Source: Bacteriovorax sp. Seq25_V
GTDB taxonomy: Bacteria; Bdellovibrionota; Bacteriovoracia; Bacteriovoracales; Bacteriovoracaceae
Direction: 5' to 3'
Assembly: GCF_000447795.1 (NCBI RefSeq)
Contig: NZ_AUNI01000021.1
Coordinates: 124,001-188,000 of the forward strand
Length of the DNA: 64,000 nt
The notes under the pieces are model-generated. The model searched no databases, was not told where the DNA came from, and saw only the letters and a program-made list of their open reading frames with translations. How positions within the stretch are numbered: position 1 is the first letter of the stretch; every line of letters starts with the position of its first letter. Shown here one piece after another: positions 17,968 through 28,048 of the stretch. The position numbers and the translations under genes were made by a program.

Positions 17968-19034
17968 TTATTACCTAAAGAATGTGTAAGTTGTTCTACA
18001 ATACGTTTTGACGCTGTTCCATTCCCATAAAAATTTTCAAATTGTTCTATACCTACACTCGAAATAAAGTTTTCATATTCAGCAATAATAAGATCTTCAT
18101 CTGCCCCAACAAGCTTATTAATCCCAGCATTAGTCAGTTCAACCCATTCGGTTTCATCGCGTAAAACAATACATCTTTTATTAAAAAAATAGGATTCTTT
18201 TTGTAGTCCACCAGAATCTGTCATAACAAACATACTATTGTGTATCAGATTAAGCATATCTAAGTAACCAACTGGATCAATTACTTTGAAAGATATTTGA
18301 ATTGAGAGTTTATCAATTAAAGCTTTAGTTCTTGGGTGTAGAGGACAAATAATTGTTGTCTTTTTTGAGATTGTGTTTAAAGCACTTATTATATTCTTTA
18401 GTCTGGTCGGATCATCTGTATTTTCTGCTCTGTGAAGTGTGCATAGAATAAAGTCAGTCGTTATGGGTAATGTCCTTTTTTTAGCCTTGTCTCTAAAGTG
18501 CAATGCTGCGTCAAGCATAACATCGCCGACATTATCTATTAAACAGTCGATGTTTTTGTATCCCTCTTTTTCTAGATTATGAACAGCTTCTACAGTTGGA
18601 CAAAAAAGGAAACTGGATATTCTGTCTGTTAAAATTCTGTTTATTTCTTCGGGCATGCGGTTGTTAAAACTCCTAAGGCCTGCTTCTATATGACAAATTG
18701 GTATATGAAGTTTACTAGCAGAAATCGCAGCAGCAAGAGTTGAGTTAGTATCGCCATAAACAATAACAAGAGAAGGTTTTTCTTTGATAAGAATATCTTC
18801 TATTGAAGAAATCATCTCACCAGTCATATGACCATGACTTTTACCATTGATACCGAGGTTATAATCAGGCTTTGATATATCAAGCTCTTCAAAAAAGATA
18901 TCCGACATATTAGCGTCAAAATGTTGCCCTGTGTGAATTAGGATATGCTCCAAACCATTATTAATGATTTCCTTAATAACTACTGAAGCCTTTATAAACT
19001 GTGGTCTGGCACCAATAACAGTAACAAATTTCAT
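17964..19034 (-). CDS. wbpI: UDP-2-acetamido sugar 2-epimerase, WbpI/WecB family
   Basis: A 356-residue non-hydrolysing UDP-HexNAc 2-epimerase. VIGARPQFIKAS at the N-terminus, VYGDTNSTLAA, HIEAGLRSFNNRMPEE and the SGGLQKE motif are all present. WecB (UDP-GlcNAc to UDP-ManNAc) and WbpI (UDP-GlcNAc(3NAc)A to the manno isomer) cannot be separated by these motifs. WbpI is preferred because wbpA, wbpB, wbpD and wbpE homologues are adjacent. The strong ribosome site AGAAGG precedes ATG, and a promoter pair lies in the intergenic gap shared with wbpA. First gene of a three-gene minus-strand operon. Confidence 0.85.
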   Translation of the reverse strand: MKFVTVIGARPQFIKASVVIKEIINNGLEHILIHTGQHFDANMSDIFFEELDISKPDYNLGINGKSHGHMTGEMISSIEDILIKEKPSLVIVYGDTNSTLAAAISASKLHIPICHIEAGLRSFNNRMPEEINRILTDRISSFLFCPTVEAVHNLEKEGYKNIDCLIDNVGDVMLDAALHFRDKAKKRTLPITTDFILCTLHRAENTDDPTRLKNIISALNTISKKTTIICPLHPRTKALIDKLSIQISFKVIDPVGYLDMLNLIHNSMFVMTDSGGLQKESYFFNKRCIVLRDETEWVELTNAGINKLVGADEDLIIAEYENFISSVGIEQFENFYGNGTASKRIVEQLTHSLGNK

Positions 19035-19076
19035 AACACCTTCTGATTAATAATCTATTAATTTTAAACCTAATAA

Positions 19077-19105
19077 ACTATAATTTAAAATACTTGGAAA
19101 CACAA
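19077..19105 (-). promoter_or_regulatory. Candidate promoter of the epimerase operon
   Basis: On the minus strand TTGTGT (19100-19105) and TATAGT (19077-19082) are 17 bp apart; transcription would start about 35 bases before the wbpI start codon. Read on the plus strand the same place gives TATAAT (19079-19084), 43 bases before wbpA, so the two operons may share an overlapping -10 region. Confidence 0.4.
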
Positions 19106-19127
19106 AATATTGCAGTATTGGTGAGAT

Positions 19128-20429
19128 ATGAAGCTATTAAAGAAAATAGAAAATAATGAATTGGTTGTTGGGATAATTGGACTTGGTTACGTCGGTCTAC
19201 CACTTCTTTTAAGATTTAACGAAGAGAATATTAATGTTATTGGTTTTGATGTAGATATTCAAAAAACTGAGAAGTTGAACTCTGGCCATTCTTACATTGA
19301 ACATATTGACTCAAAACGAATTGCAGAAATGAGAAATCTAGGGAAATTTACTGCAACTACAGACTTTAGTAAAATAAGCGATGTCGATGCGATAATAATC
19401 TGTGTACCTACACCATTGAACAAATACCGAGAGCCTGATTTAAGCTATGTGACTAATACTATTGATTCGTTTCTACCATACTTAAGGTCACAGCAATTGA
19501 TTTCTCTAGAAAGTACTACTTATCCAGGCACAACAGACGAGGAAATAGTTAGTCGTTTGGAAAAGACAAATTTGAAAGTAGGGGAAGATATATTTGTTGT
19601 GTATTCGCCAGAAAGAGAAGATCCAGGTAACGAAAGATATAGTACCAAAACAATCCCAAAAGTGTGTGGTGGAATAACAGCTGGATGCTTAGAAGTAGGA
19701 GTCAGCCTATATTCAAAAATAATTGATACAGTGGTACCAGTTAGTTCATGTCGAGCAGCAGAAATGACTAAGCTTCTCGAAAATATTCATAGAGCGGTTA
19801 ATATTGGTCTAGTAAACGAAATGAAGATTGTTGCTGATCGCATGGGTATAGATATATTTGAGGTGATAAATGCTGCTGGAACAAAACCATTTGGTTTTGT
19901 TCCATATTTTCCAGGGCCCGGTTTGGGTGGGCACTGTATTCCAATCGATCCATTCTATTTGACTTGGAAGGCACGTGAATATGGAGTACATACAAGATTT
20001 ATCGAACTAGCCGGAGAAATAAACTCTGCAATGCCAGACTATGTTTTATCAAAAATAGTAAAAGGGCTAAATGCAGTAGGAAAATCATTAAATGGATCTA
20101 AAGTATTAGTTCTAGGAATTGCATATAAAAAGAATGTAGATGATATGAGAGAATCTCCATCTGTTGAGATTATGGAGCTATTGCGAGAAGCAAAAGCCGA
20201 TGTTGCTTATTCTGATCCACATGTTCCAGTGTTTCCTAAGATGCGTGAGCACAAATTTGATTTAAGAAGTGTCGAACTTACGCCTAAAAACTTAGAAGAA
20301 TATGATTGTGTCGTACTAGCTACGGCACATGATAAATTTGATTACGAACAAATTTTTGAATATTCTAAGATGATTGTAGATACAAGAGGTGTCTACAAAA
20401 TTAGGCATGAAAAATTAATTAAGGCGTAG
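19128..20429 (+). CDS. wbpA: UDP-N-acetylglucosamine 6-dehydrogenase, WbpA-like
   Basis: A 433-residue UDP-sugar dehydrogenase: NAD-binding [12 protein letters not shown] near the N-terminus, central helix with the EMTKLLEN segment, and the active-site Cys270 in [11 protein letters not shown]. The [10 protein letters not shown] stretch is the form found in the WbpA/WbpO-type enzymes acting on N-acetylated sugars. It oxidises UDP-GlcNAc at C6 to UDP-GlcNAcA, the first step towards 2,3-diacetamido uronic acids. It heads a plus-strand operon with the oxidoreductase and acetyltransferase that follow at 3 and 1 base spacing, and is divergent from the epimerase gene. Confidence 0.9.
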   Translation: MKLLKKIENNELVVGIIGLGYVGLPLLLRFNEENINVIGFDVDIQKTEKLNSGHSYIEHIDSKRIAEMRNLGKFTATTDFSKISDVDAIIICVPTPLNKYREPDLSYVTNTIDSFLPYLRSQQLISLESTTYPGTTDEEIVSRLEKTNLKVGEDIFVVYSPEREDPGNERYSTKTIPKVCGGITAGCLEVGVSLYSKIIDTVVPVSSCRAAEMTKLLENIHRAVNIGLVNEMKIVADRMGIDIFEVINAAGTKPFGFVPYFPGPGLGGHCIPIDPFYLTWKAREYGVHTRFIELAGEINSAMPDYVLSKIVKGLNAVGKSLNGSKVLVLGIAYKKNVDDMRESPSVEIMELLREAKADVAYSDPHVPVFPKMREHKFDLRSVELTPKNLEEYDCVVLATAHDKFDYEQIFEYSKMIVDTRGVYKIRHEKLIKA

Positions 20430-20432
20430 AAG

Positions 20433-21368
20433 ATGAAAAATTTTATAGCTGTTGGAGTTGGTGGTTATATAGCACCAAGACATTTAGAGGCAATTAATCA
20501 TGTTGGTGGAAAGATAATCGCAGCATATGATAATAAAGATTCTGTTGGAATTTTGGATCGATTCACACAAGATGTTCCATTTTTCACTACATTTGAGGAG
20601 TACTCATATTTCTTGGATAAAATTTCATCGAGTTCAAGTATTGATTACTGCTCTGTGATGAGTCCAAACTATATGCATAAGTTTCACATATGGCACGGTC
20701 TAAAAAATGGAGCAGATGTAATTTGCGAGAAACCACTCGTTCTAGATGTAAATGAAATTGATGAGCTTGTTTCATTAGAGCAAAAATTTGGAAAAAAAAT
20801 TAATACAGTTCTTCAATTAAGAGTACATGAAACAATTAAAGAACTAAGAAAAAAAATACTACAGGATAATAAGCAAGAAAAATACGAGGTTGATTTAACA
20901 TATATAACGTCAAGAGGACCATGGTATATGTCTTCATGGAAAGGAAATACTTATCAATCTGGTGGCTTGCCACTAAATATAGGTATACACTTTTTTGATA
21001 TGTTAACATGGCTTTTTGGAAAACTTGAAAAACAGGAAGTACATCACTTTGATGAGAGTTCATGTGCAGGATTTCTTGAATTAGAAAAAGCAAAAGTGAA
21101 ATGGTTTCTATCTTTAGATAAGAACATGTTACCTGAAAGCGCTAAACAACAGAATAAAACTACGTATAGAAATATAACTTTTAATGGTGAAGAAATTGAA
21201 TTCTCAGATGGCTTTACTGAGCTTCATAAAACGGTATATACAGACGTGCTTAATGGTCATGGTTATGGAGTTGAGGACGCAAGAAATGCGATTACGATTG
21301 TTGACTCAATGAGAAAAATGTCATTGATAAGTGCAAGCGAGAATAAACACCCATTTTTGAGGAAATAG
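20433..21368 (+). CDS. wbpB: UDP-GlcNAcA 3-dehydrogenase, WbpB/WlbA-like
   Basis: A 311-residue Gfo/Idh/MocA-type oxidoreductase. [14 protein letters not shown] is the modified N-terminal Rossmann loop of the WbpB/WlbA subgroup, and [18 protein letters not shown] and [13 protein letters not shown] are the substrate-domain marks. It oxidises C3 of UDP-GlcNAcA to the 3-keto form with tightly bound NAD, in a coupled cycle with the WbpE-type transaminase. It starts three bases after wbpA and is followed at one base by wbpD, with GAGG ahead of the next start. The neighbourhood strongly supports the assignment. Confidence 0.9.
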   Translation: MKNFIAVGVGGYIAPRHLEAINHVGGKIIAAYDNKDSVGILDRFTQDVPFFTTFEEYSYFLDKISSSSSIDYCSVMSPNYMHKFHIWHGLKNGADVICEKPLVLDVNEIDELVSLEQKFGKKINTVLQLRVHETIKELRKKILQDNKQEKYEVDLTYITSRGPWYMSSWKGNTYQSGGLPLNIGIHFFDMLTWLFGKLEKQEVHHFDESSCAGFLELEKAKVKWFLSLDKNMLPESAKQQNKTTYRNITFNGEEIEFSDGFTELHKTVYTDVLNGHGYGVEDARNAITIVDSMRKMSLISASENKHPFLRK

Positions 21369-21369
21369 A

Positions 21370-21939
21370 ATGATACATGACACAGCTATTGTAGACGCAG
21401 GAGCAGAGATTGGAGAAGGTACTCGTGTTTGGCACTGGGTGCATATTTGTTCAAAAGCTAAAATTGGAAATGGATGCTCTCTCGGACAAAATGTGTTTGT
21501 CGGCAATAATGTAATCATTGGAAATAACGTGAAAATTCAAAACAACGTTTCTGTGTATGATAATGTGTTTATAGAAGACGATGTGTTTTGTGGCCCTAGT
21601 ATGGTTTTTACAAATGTTTATAATCCGCGTTCTTATATAACTAGAAAAAATGAGTACAGGGATACAAAAGTACGAAGGGGTGTAACAATTGGTGCAAATG
21701 CAACAATTGTTTGTGGTGTAACAATAAATGAGTATGCATTCATTGCTGCAGGAGCAGTCATTAATCGTGATGTTAAAAAATTTGCATTAATTGCTGGTGT
21801 TCCGGGAAAGCAAATTGGATGGATGAGTAAGTATGGAGAGAAAATCCCTCTCCCATTAAGCGGAAAAGGGGAATTCACATGTCCTCATACACAAGAGAAG
21901 TATAATCTGGACGGAGATGTCTTAACTCTTAAACCTTAG
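21370..21939 (+). CDS. wbpD: UDP-2-acetamido-3-amino uronate N-acetyltransferase, WbpD-like
   Basis: A 189-residue left-handed beta-helix acetyltransferase with hexapeptide repeats ([23 protein letters not shown]) and the loop [20 protein letters not shown] before the catalytic coil, as in WbpD/WlbB. It acetylates the 3-amino group made by WbpE to give UDP-GlcNAc(3NAc)A. The preceding wbpB ends one base upstream. Its last 18 bases overlap the end of the transaminase gene, which lies on the opposite strand, so the pathway's fourth enzyme is transcribed convergently. Confidence 0.9.
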   Translation: MIHDTAIVDAGAEIGEGTRVWHWVHICSKAKIGNGCSLGQNVFVGNNVIIGNNVKIQNNVSVYDNVFIEDDVFCGPSMVFTNVYNPRSYITRKNEYRDTKVRRGVTIGANATIVCGVTINEYAFIAAGAVINRDVKKFALIAGVPGKQIGWMSKYGEKIPLPLSGKGEFTCPHTQEKYNLDGDVLTLKP

Positions 21940-23001
21940 TAAAAGGTTACAAACTTTATCGATACTTTCTTCAGTTAAATATGGATGAAATGGCAAAGAG
22001 ATAACACGATTAGAAGCATTGATAGTGTTAACATTGTTATATGCACTTGAAAGTTTGGAATATACTGGTTGTTTAGAAAGTGGGACAGGATAGTGAACTG
22101 CACTTGGTATTCCATGATCTTTTAAGAATTTGATGACTGCATCTCTGTTATCAACTTCAATTGTAAACTGAGCATAGGCTGAAGTATTATTTCCAATATT
22201 TTGTAATTTAAAAGTCGATTCTAGATTTGATCTATATCTATCTGCAACAACTTGGCGTGAATTTAGCTCGTCTGGAAAAATTTTCAACTTCTCGATCAAA
22301 ATCGCGGCCTGTATAGTGTCGAGTCGACCGTTTACACCAATATGTGTGTGTACATATCGTTCAGACTGACCATGTTTTAATATAATTCTAATTTTTTCGT
22401 TAAGTTCATCAGAATTAGTGAAAAGAGCACCGCCATCGCCGTAGCCACCAAGCGGCTTTGAAGGGAAAAAACTAGTGCAGCTAATTGTAGCTTGCGTACA
22501 TGACTTTACTCCCCTAGTAACAGCTCCGAAACTTTGTGCAGCATCTTCAATGATAGAAATATCATGAGAAATGTTTTGGAGAGAAGAAATATCATACGCT
22601 AAACCATATAAGGAAACAGGTATAATAGCCTTTGTTTTATTAGTTATCTTTTTTGAAACATCATCTAAACACATATTGTACGTATCAGGATTTATGTCAG
22701 CAAATATTGGAGTTGCTCCTAGTAAACTGACAACTTCAGCAGTAGCAAAAAAAGTAAAGTCTGGAATAATGACTTCATCTCCAGGACCTATTTCTAAAGC
22801 CATAAGTGCAATAAGAAGAGCGTCTGTTCCAGATGCACATCCGATAGAGTGTTTTACTCCTAAATATTGTGAAAGAGAAGATTCTAGATTAGCTACCTCT
22901 GGTCCTAAAATGTATTGACCGTGATTTAATACATTAGAGATCGCATTATCTACTTCAACTTTAATTCGTTGATATTGTTTATTTAAGTCTATAAATTCCA
23001 T
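21922..23001 (-). CDS. wbpE: UDP-3-keto-GlcNAcA transaminase, WbpE/WlbC-like
   Basis: A 359-residue DegT-family aminotransferase. [14 protein letters not shown] is the usual N-terminus of WbpE/WlbC proteins, [16 protein letters not shown] binds PLP phosphate, EDAAQSFGA carries the PLP-stacking Asp, and [14 protein letters not shown] holds the Schiff-base Lys. It aminates C3 of the keto sugar from WbpB using glutamate. It is the only gene of this pathway on its strand here: convergent with wbpD (overlap 18 bases) and divergent from the phosphoglycosyltransferase at 23071 with a 69-bp gap. Confidence 0.9.
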   Translation of the reverse strand: MEFIDLNKQYQRIKVEVDNAISNVLNHGQYILGPEVANLESSLSQYLGVKHSIGCASGTDALLIALMALEIGPGDEVIIPDFTFFATAEVVSLLGATPIFADINPDTYNMCLDDVSKKITNKTKAIIPVSLYGLAYDISSLQNISHDISIIEDAAQSFGAVTRGVKSCTQATISCTSFFPSKPLGGYGDGGALFTNSDELNEKIRIILKHGQSERYVHTHIGVNGRLDTIQAAILIEKLKIFPDELNSRQVVADRYRSNLESTFKLQNIGNNTSAYAQFTIEVDNRDAVIKFLKDHGIPSAVHYPVPLSKQPVYSKLSSAYNNVNTINASNRVISLPFHPYLTEESIDKVCNLLLRFKS

Positions 23002-23070
23002 AATTTCTACCTATAATAAAAGTACAAGTGTATTTTAGCGATTACTAAAAAATATGTATAGGGTTAAGTT

Positions 23071-24375
23071 ATGTTGAAAGAGTACGGAAATAATATAAGT
23101 ACGGTACATCGAGTAACGGATGTGAGCATAGTAATATTATGTTGGTATGCGTCTTATGCTTTACGATTTGAGGTATTACCTGCTGGACAGCAAGGATTAT
23201 TTGTCGAATTTTCTTATATCAGTATTTTCATAGCACTTACGACATTTTACTGTTTTGAAAAATTCGAACTTTATAAATCTTATAGATTAAAGTCGATATA
23301 TAGTGAAATTTCTCAAGTTAGTAAGGCGAACTTTACGGTATTTGTGGTTCTAATATTTACACTCTACTTCATAAGAGACGAAAAAATTTCGAGAATACAT
23401 CTAGTTACATTCTTTTTGCTTTCGGAAGTATGTCTTACAATTTCACGTTTACTAAAAGCAAACATGCTTAGAACAATGCGCGCTAAAGGAAAAAACATAA
23501 GGTATATAAAAGCAGTTGGAGATGGTGAACAACTCACAAAATTTCTGGAAGTTGTATATAAAATGAAAGGTAGTGGATTAACTTTAGTGGACGATGAAAA
23601 AAAAGCGGATGCCTTTGTTGTTGGATATAAGAGTGAAAGTCAGAACGAACTCAACCAATTCATGAGAAGCCATTATAATGATGTAAGAGAGATACATTTA
23701 TTACCTGAAATATCATATTCTTTATTAGGAAACAAAATTGAAGACTTCGATGGAATTCCAATGGTAACTGTCAATCAGCCAAAGTTTCCGACATTAGAAT
23801 TGGCATTGAAAAGAGTTATTGACTTAGCAGCTAGCACAATTGGACTACTATTAATCTCCCCTATTCTCATTATTATAGCAATTCTAGTTAAATTTACATC
23901 AAAGGGTCCAGTCCTTTATGGGCAAGAAAGAGTAGGCCTTGATGGGAAAAAATTTAAAATGTGGAAATTTAGATCGATGAGAGAAGCGAAAAATGATGAA
24001 GATAAGTTAGTATGGAGCTCAAAAGAAGATCCAAGAATCACAAAGATTGGTTCATTTATTAGAAAAACAAGTATAGATGAACTACCACAGTTGTTTAATA
24101 TTTTAATGGGTGAAATGTCTTTAGTTGGGCCAAGACCTGAAAGAACAGAGTTTGTAGAAAAGTTTAAGAATGAAATTCCAAGCTATATGTTGAGGCATAA
24201 GATGAAAGCAGGGTTGACTGGATGGGCCCAAGTGAATGGCTGGCGTGGGGATACTGACTTGAATTCAAGAATAGAATGCGACCTATACTACATTAAAAAT
24301 TGGTCTATTTGGTTAGATATAAAAATTATTTTACTCACATTTGTGAAAGGCTTCGTTAATGAGAATGCTTACTAA
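23071..24375 (+). CDS. Polyprenyl-phosphate sugar-1-phosphate transferase, WbaP/WcaJ type
   Basis: A 434-residue polyisoprenyl-phosphate hexose-1-phosphate transferase. Four hydrophobic segments in the first ~130 residues and a degenerate nucleotide-binding-like middle precede the catalytic domain from about 240. The key Asp-Glu pair is D336-E337 in SIDELPQLFN, followed by GEMSLVGPRPE and GLTGWAQVNG. It starts a repeat unit by putting a sugar-1-phosphate on undecaprenyl phosphate. A second, short initiating enzyme is at 25475, which suggests two separately initiated glycans. Its 3' end overlaps the Wzy-like gene on the other strand by 20 bases. Confidence 0.9.
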   Translation: MLKEYGNNISTVHRVTDVSIVILCWYASYALRFEVLPAGQQGLFVEFSYISIFIALTTFYCFEKFELYKSYRLKSIYSEISQVSKANFTVFVVLIFTLYFIRDEKISRIHLVTFFLLSEVCLTISRLLKANMLRTMRAKGKNIRYIKAVGDGEQLTKFLEVVYKMKGSGLTLVDDEKKADAFVVGYKSESQNELNQFMRSHYNDVREIHLLPEISYSLLGNKIEDFDGIPMVTVNQPKFPTLELALKRVIDLAASTIGLLLISPILIIIAILVKFTSKGPVLYGQERVGLDGKKFKMWKFRSMREAKNDEDKLVWSSKEDPRITKIGSFIRKTSIDELPQLFNILMGEMSLVGPRPERTEFVEKFKNEIPSYMLRHKMKAGLTGWAQVNGWRGDTDLNSRIECDLYYIKNWSIWLDIKIILLTFVKGFVNENAY

Positions 24376-25480
24376 ATAACTGGTCTTTTTTCTTGGTATT
24401 TAGATATATTAAAATTAATGAAATCATAAGATAAACAATTATTTCATTTGTCACATTCAATTGCATGGTTGGAAAGATAAAGAGAGTTAACAGAAGAGCT
24501 AGTTTTGATGAGTAAGAAGAAACATGCTTATGCAGAGAAAAAATAAAGTAGCAAAACAATAAATACCCAATTATCCCAAACTCAGAAAGTATCTGAAAAT
24601 TTAAAGAATGTTGTTGATAGTTTGATATATAGAGATCCATATCATGAATCGGGAAAACATTAGCTTCATTGGCGCGCTGTTGTGCAAATCTTTTAGCTCC
24701 ATTAAAAAAACCTACACCAAGAGGGTTCTTTAAAAACATGTCAAGATAAACGCAATGAATAGCAAATCTTCCATTTGTAATTTTTGTAGCTAATAGATGA
24801 AAACTAGTATCTGAAAATTGATATAAGAGTGAAACAAGGATTGGATATGATATAACTGAATATAGAATTAAATATGATAATAATCGTTTTAAGTTAAATG
24901 AAAGAAAATATATTAAAATCGAAACAACAGAACAAATTAGAAATGTTCTACTTGCACACGAAAGTATAATTACTAAAGCGATAGGAATATAACGATATTT
25001 TTTTGTATAGATGAAATAGATAATTGAACCAAAGTAAAAAAAACCAGTATAGTTTGGCTCTCCAATGAGTCCCGAAAGCATTGGGATTTTGATATTTATT
25101 GGAGAATATAGCACTGTTTTATAAAAAATATTTTTTGTTAGTATAAATTCTACAAAAGAAAATAAAATTCCATATATAGCTGAAGCCTTAAAAAAAATAT
25201 CAATGCTCTTTAAGGGTTTATAATAGACGATTTGAGATATTAATATGATGAAAAGACAGAGTTGTGATATTCTTACTAGTGAGGATATATCTAAATTAAC
25301 TAGACTATATATAACAGAATAAACGGCGAGAAAAAAAAGTACATATGTTTTCTTATCAATGAATTTTGATTTATATAAAAAAAATAAAGAACTAACTGGA
25401 AATATTAATTGAAAATATGTCTTATATTCACCTATATTTTTTATAAGAAATGTTGGGAGCAGAGTTAAAAGTATATGCAT
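24356..25480 (-). CDS. Wzy-like O-antigen polymerase
   Basis: A 374-residue polytopic protein with about ten hydrophobic segments and a large periplasmic loop (around 240-290) that includes FLKNPLGVGFFNGAKRFAQQ. The NPLGVGF stretch matches the PL-x-G-x-G motif of Wzy/WaaL (Wzy_C) proteins. The position between two initiating enzymes suits a polymerase rather than a ligase; the likelier ligase is at 57963. The start ATG lies in the palindrome ATGCAT, which on the other strand is the start of the next gene. The 3' end overlaps the WbaP-like gene by 20 bases. Confidence 0.75.
   Translation of the reverse strand: MHILLTLLPTFLIKNIGEYKTYFQLIFPVSSLFFLYKSKFIDKKTYVLFFLAVYSVIYSLVNLDISSLVRISQLCLFIILISQIVYYKPLKSIDIFFKASAIYGILFSFVEFILTKNIFYKTVLYSPINIKIPMLSGLIGEPNYTGFFYFGSIIYFIYTKKYRYIPIALVIILSCASRTFLICSVVSILIYFLSFNLKRLLSYLILYSVISYPILVSLLYQFSDTSFHLLATKITNGRFAIHCVYLDMFLKNPLGVGFFNGAKRFAQQRANEANVFPIHDMDLYISNYQQHSLNFQILSEFGIIGYLLFCYFIFSLHKHVSSYSSKLALLLTLFIFPTMQLNVTNEIIVYLMISLILIYLNTKKKDQLFSKHSH
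25475..25480. other. Shared start-codon palindrome of two divergent genes
   Basis: ATGCAT holds the ATG of the plus-strand sugar transferase (25475-25477) and, reversed, the ATG of the minus-strand polymerase (25480-25478). The two genes therefore have no intergenic space and each leader lies inside the other's coding sequence. Neither gene has another plausible start in its first 30 codons. Confidence 0.7.
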
Positions 25481-26107
25481 AAAACACCAAGTAAACAGAA
25501 TTTTTTATTTAATTATTATATAAAACGTTTGTTCGATTTGACTATCGCTTTTGCATTAGGCATCGCTACTATCCCACTTTTACTTTTTGGTTCATTAGTT
25601 ATCTTTATCTTTTTAGGGAGACCAGTTTGCTTTAATCAAGAAAGACCTGGTAAAAATAAAAAGACATTCAAAATATGGAAGCTAAGAACTATGTCTAATG
25701 AAAAAGATAATAATGGCCATCTTCTTCCAGATGAACAAAGATTAGGCAAAGTAGGTAAAATTATACGAGCGCTTAGTATTGATGAGTTACCACAGTTGTA
25801 TAATGTTTTTAGGGGCGAGATGAGTTTGGTGGGACCTAGACCATTGCTAGTTGAATATCTTGATATTTATACTGATGAGGAAATGACTAGGCAAAGTGTA
25901 TTACCAGGTATAACTGGTTGGGCTCAAATTAATGGGCGTAATGCAATAACATGGAAAGAAAAGCTAGCCTTAGATGTATGGTACGTTCAAAATTGGAGTT
26001 TGATGTTGGACATGAAAATTTTAGTAATGACTATTGCTAGGATATTCAAAAGATCCAATATATCCAAAGAACCAAATGTCGTAACTAAGTACAATGGTCA
26101 CAACTAG
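25475..26107 (+). CDS. Small monotopic phosphoglycosyltransferase, PglC-like
   Basis: A 210-residue minimal phosphoglycosyltransferase: one re-entrant N-terminal hydrophobic helix (about 20-50, KRLFDLTIAFALG), then the catalytic core with D103-E104 in SIDELPQLYN, GEMSLVGPRPLL and GITGWAQINGRNA. The size and the NGRNAITWKEKL stretch match the PglC group, which transfers phospho-N,N'-diacetylbacillosamine to undecaprenyl phosphate. PglF-, PglE- and PglD-like genes lie next to it, supporting that donor. It ends with a 4-base overlap with the PglF-like gene on the opposite strand. Confidence 0.85.
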   Translation: MHKTPSKQNFLFNYYIKRLFDLTIAFALGIATIPLLLFGSLVIFIFLGRPVCFNQERPGKNKKTFKIWKLRTMSNEKDNNGHLLPDEQRLGKVGKIIRALSIDELPQLYNVFRGEMSLVGPRPLLVEYLDIYTDEEMTRQSVLPGITGWAQINGRNAITWKEKLALDVWYVQNWSLMLDMKILVMTIARIFKRSNISKEPNVVTKYNGHN

Positions 26108-27969
26108 TTAAGAAGATCTTCTTGATTTGGTGTGTACTCAACCACAATAGATTTGATAAGCTTAATCACTGAGCTTTTGTCTGATTCACATTTAATAGAA
26201 AGTAAATCATGTATAAGTTCGTTAAAATTTAAAGGATTGGGGCGAGTATTGGCTATGCGTATCTTGTTGTGATGTGTTTTTAATAATTCTTCGTCTTTAG
26301 AAAATAACTCTTCATAAAGCTTTTCACCTGGTCGAAGTCCAGTGAACTTAATTTTTATATCATGCTCAACCTTGAGGCCGGATATTTGAATTAAATTGAG
26401 CGCTAGATCAACAATTTTTACAGGTTCACCCATATCTAAAACAAATATTTCACCACCTTTAGCCATGGAAGAGGCTTGGAGAACTAATTGACAAGCTTCT
26501 GGAATGGACATGAAGTATCTAGTTATATCTGGGTGTGTAACCGTTATTGGTCCACCATTTTCAATTTGCTTTTTAAAAAGTGGAATAACGCTACCATTAC
26601 TTCCTAAAACATTTCCAAATCTAACTATTGAAAAATTAGTATTCATAGATATAGAGTTTATGTTTTGACAAATCATCTCAGCAATTCTTTTCGTTGACCC
26701 CATAATATTTGTAGGATTAACAGCCTTATCTGTTGAAACCATAATAAAATGTTTAGCCCCAAATTTATCAGCGGATTCTGCAACAATTTTTGTTCCTAGC
26801 ACATTGGTAAAAATAGCTTCAGTAGGATTAGATTCCATCATTGGAACATGCTTGTATGCAGCAGCATGAAGTACTAGATCTGGCCTGTGCCTATTGAATA
26901 CTTCTTCAACTCTGTTTTTAAAACGAACATCTCCAATGCATGGGATAAATTTAATATTAGGAAATTCTTCTATTAAATTCATTTCTAATTCATAAAGAAA
27001 TAATTCACATATCTCTAATAAAATGACTGTCTTTGGATTAAGTAGCGAAACTTGCCGACATAGTTCGGATCCGATAGATCCTCCAGCTCCGGTGATAAGA
27101 ACACAGCTATCAGAAATAAGGCTTTTCATATTTTCACGATCTAGATTAATCGGGTCGCGTCCAAGTAGATCTTCAAGCTTTATATTACGAAGAAGAGACA
27201 ATTCAATTTTTCCAGAGAGAATTTCATTCAACTTAGGTAACGTTTTGAACTCGATGTTTGTATCCTTACAGATAGAAATTATGGTTTTCATTTGTGATGA
27301 TGTTGCCGAAGGGATAGCGATAAAAACCTTGGAAATAGAATGTTTTTCAATTAGATCTGGTAGAAGTGAAATATTACCAAGAGTCCTTATGCCTAGGATT
27401 GATCGACCTTTCTTAACGCTGTCATCATCGAGAAATCCAATAATATTCAAATTCATAGAAGGAGTATTTAAAACTTCTCTGGCAAGTTGATTTCCTGCCA
27501 CGCCAGCCCCAATTATTATAATATTATCTTTAGAAGGTTGAGAGTTTGTACCCTTATTATTTTTGTTATCTTTCCAGAGTCGATAGAGAAACCTTCCACC
27601 TCCTAGACCTAATAAAATAAGAGTATAATCTATTATTGCTATAGACCTTGGGAAGCCCTCGAGCCTATTAAGTGCAAAAGTTAAAATTAGAGCACTCGCA
27701 GTACCGTATGTAGAAGCCTTTAGGATACGAATAAGGTCAATAGTTGAGGAAAAGCGCCACATTCCACGATAGAGGCCCATAACGGAAAAAAAGAAAACCT
27801 GGCATGATATAAAAATAAAAGATACCGCAACGAGGTCACTTATTGGTGCGTCAAAAACAGAGAATGTTTCGAAGCGTAAAAAAATAGAAAAATAAAATGA
27901 AAAAGTCGCGATGAAAATATCGTATAAGAAGGCGATAAGAATTCTTGGATTTTTTAGTAATTGAATCAT
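26104..27969 (-). CDS. pglF: Membrane UDP-GlcNAc 4,6-dehydratase, PglF/CapD/WbpM-like
   Basis: A 621-residue protein with four N-terminal membrane helices, a first Rossmann domain (GAGVAGNQLARE, about 155-290) and the catalytic SDR domain from about 290 (ITGAGGSIGSELCRQ). The catalytic STDKAVNPTNIMGSTKR has Thr-Asp-Lys and Met where ordinary SDRs have Tyr, as in PglF. It makes UDP-4-keto-6-deoxy-GlcNAc, the precursor of bacillosamine and related 6-deoxy amino sugars. The transaminase and acetyltransferase for the next steps are at 28049 and 30277. It lies between the PglC-like and PglE-like genes, on the opposite strand from both. Confidence 0.9.
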   Translation of the reverse strand: MIQLLKNPRILIAFLYDIFIATFSFYFSIFLRFETFSVFDAPISDLVAVSFIFISCQVFFFSVMGLYRGMWRFSSTIDLIRILKASTYGTASALILTFALNRLEGFPRSIAIIDYTLILLGLGGGRFLYRLWKDNKNNKGTNSQPSKDNIIIIGAGVAGNQLAREVLNTPSMNLNIIGFLDDDSVKKGRSILGIRTLGNISLLPDLIEKHSISKVFIAIPSATSSQMKTIISICKDTNIEFKTLPKLNEILSGKIELSLLRNIKLEDLLGRDPINLDRENMKSLISDSCVLITGAGGSIGSELCRQVSLLNPKTVILLEICELFLYELEMNLIEEFPNIKFIPCIGDVRFKNRVEEVFNRHRPDLVLHAAAYKHVPMMESNPTEAIFTNVLGTKIVAESADKFGAKHFIMVSTDKAVNPTNIMGSTKRIAEMICQNINSISMNTNFSIVRFGNVLGSNGSVIPLFKKQIENGGPITVTHPDITRYFMSIPEACQLVLQASSMAKGGEIFVLDMGEPVKIVDLALNLIQISGLKVEHDIKIKFTGLRPGEKLYEELFSKDEELLKTHHNKIRIANTRPNPLNFNELIHDLLSIKCESDKSSVIKLIKSIVVEYTPNQEDLLN

Positions 27970-28048
27970 TTTTATACCTATTTAACTTTTATAGGGTATT
28001 ATGCTATTTAAAAAACATTTAATAAAGAGATTTAATTAAGAGTTGATG

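Noticed and set aside
27023-27490. 155-codon open frame on the plus strand inside pglF
   Set aside because: It lies wholly antisense to the conserved dehydratase domain, has no family features and no ribosome site.
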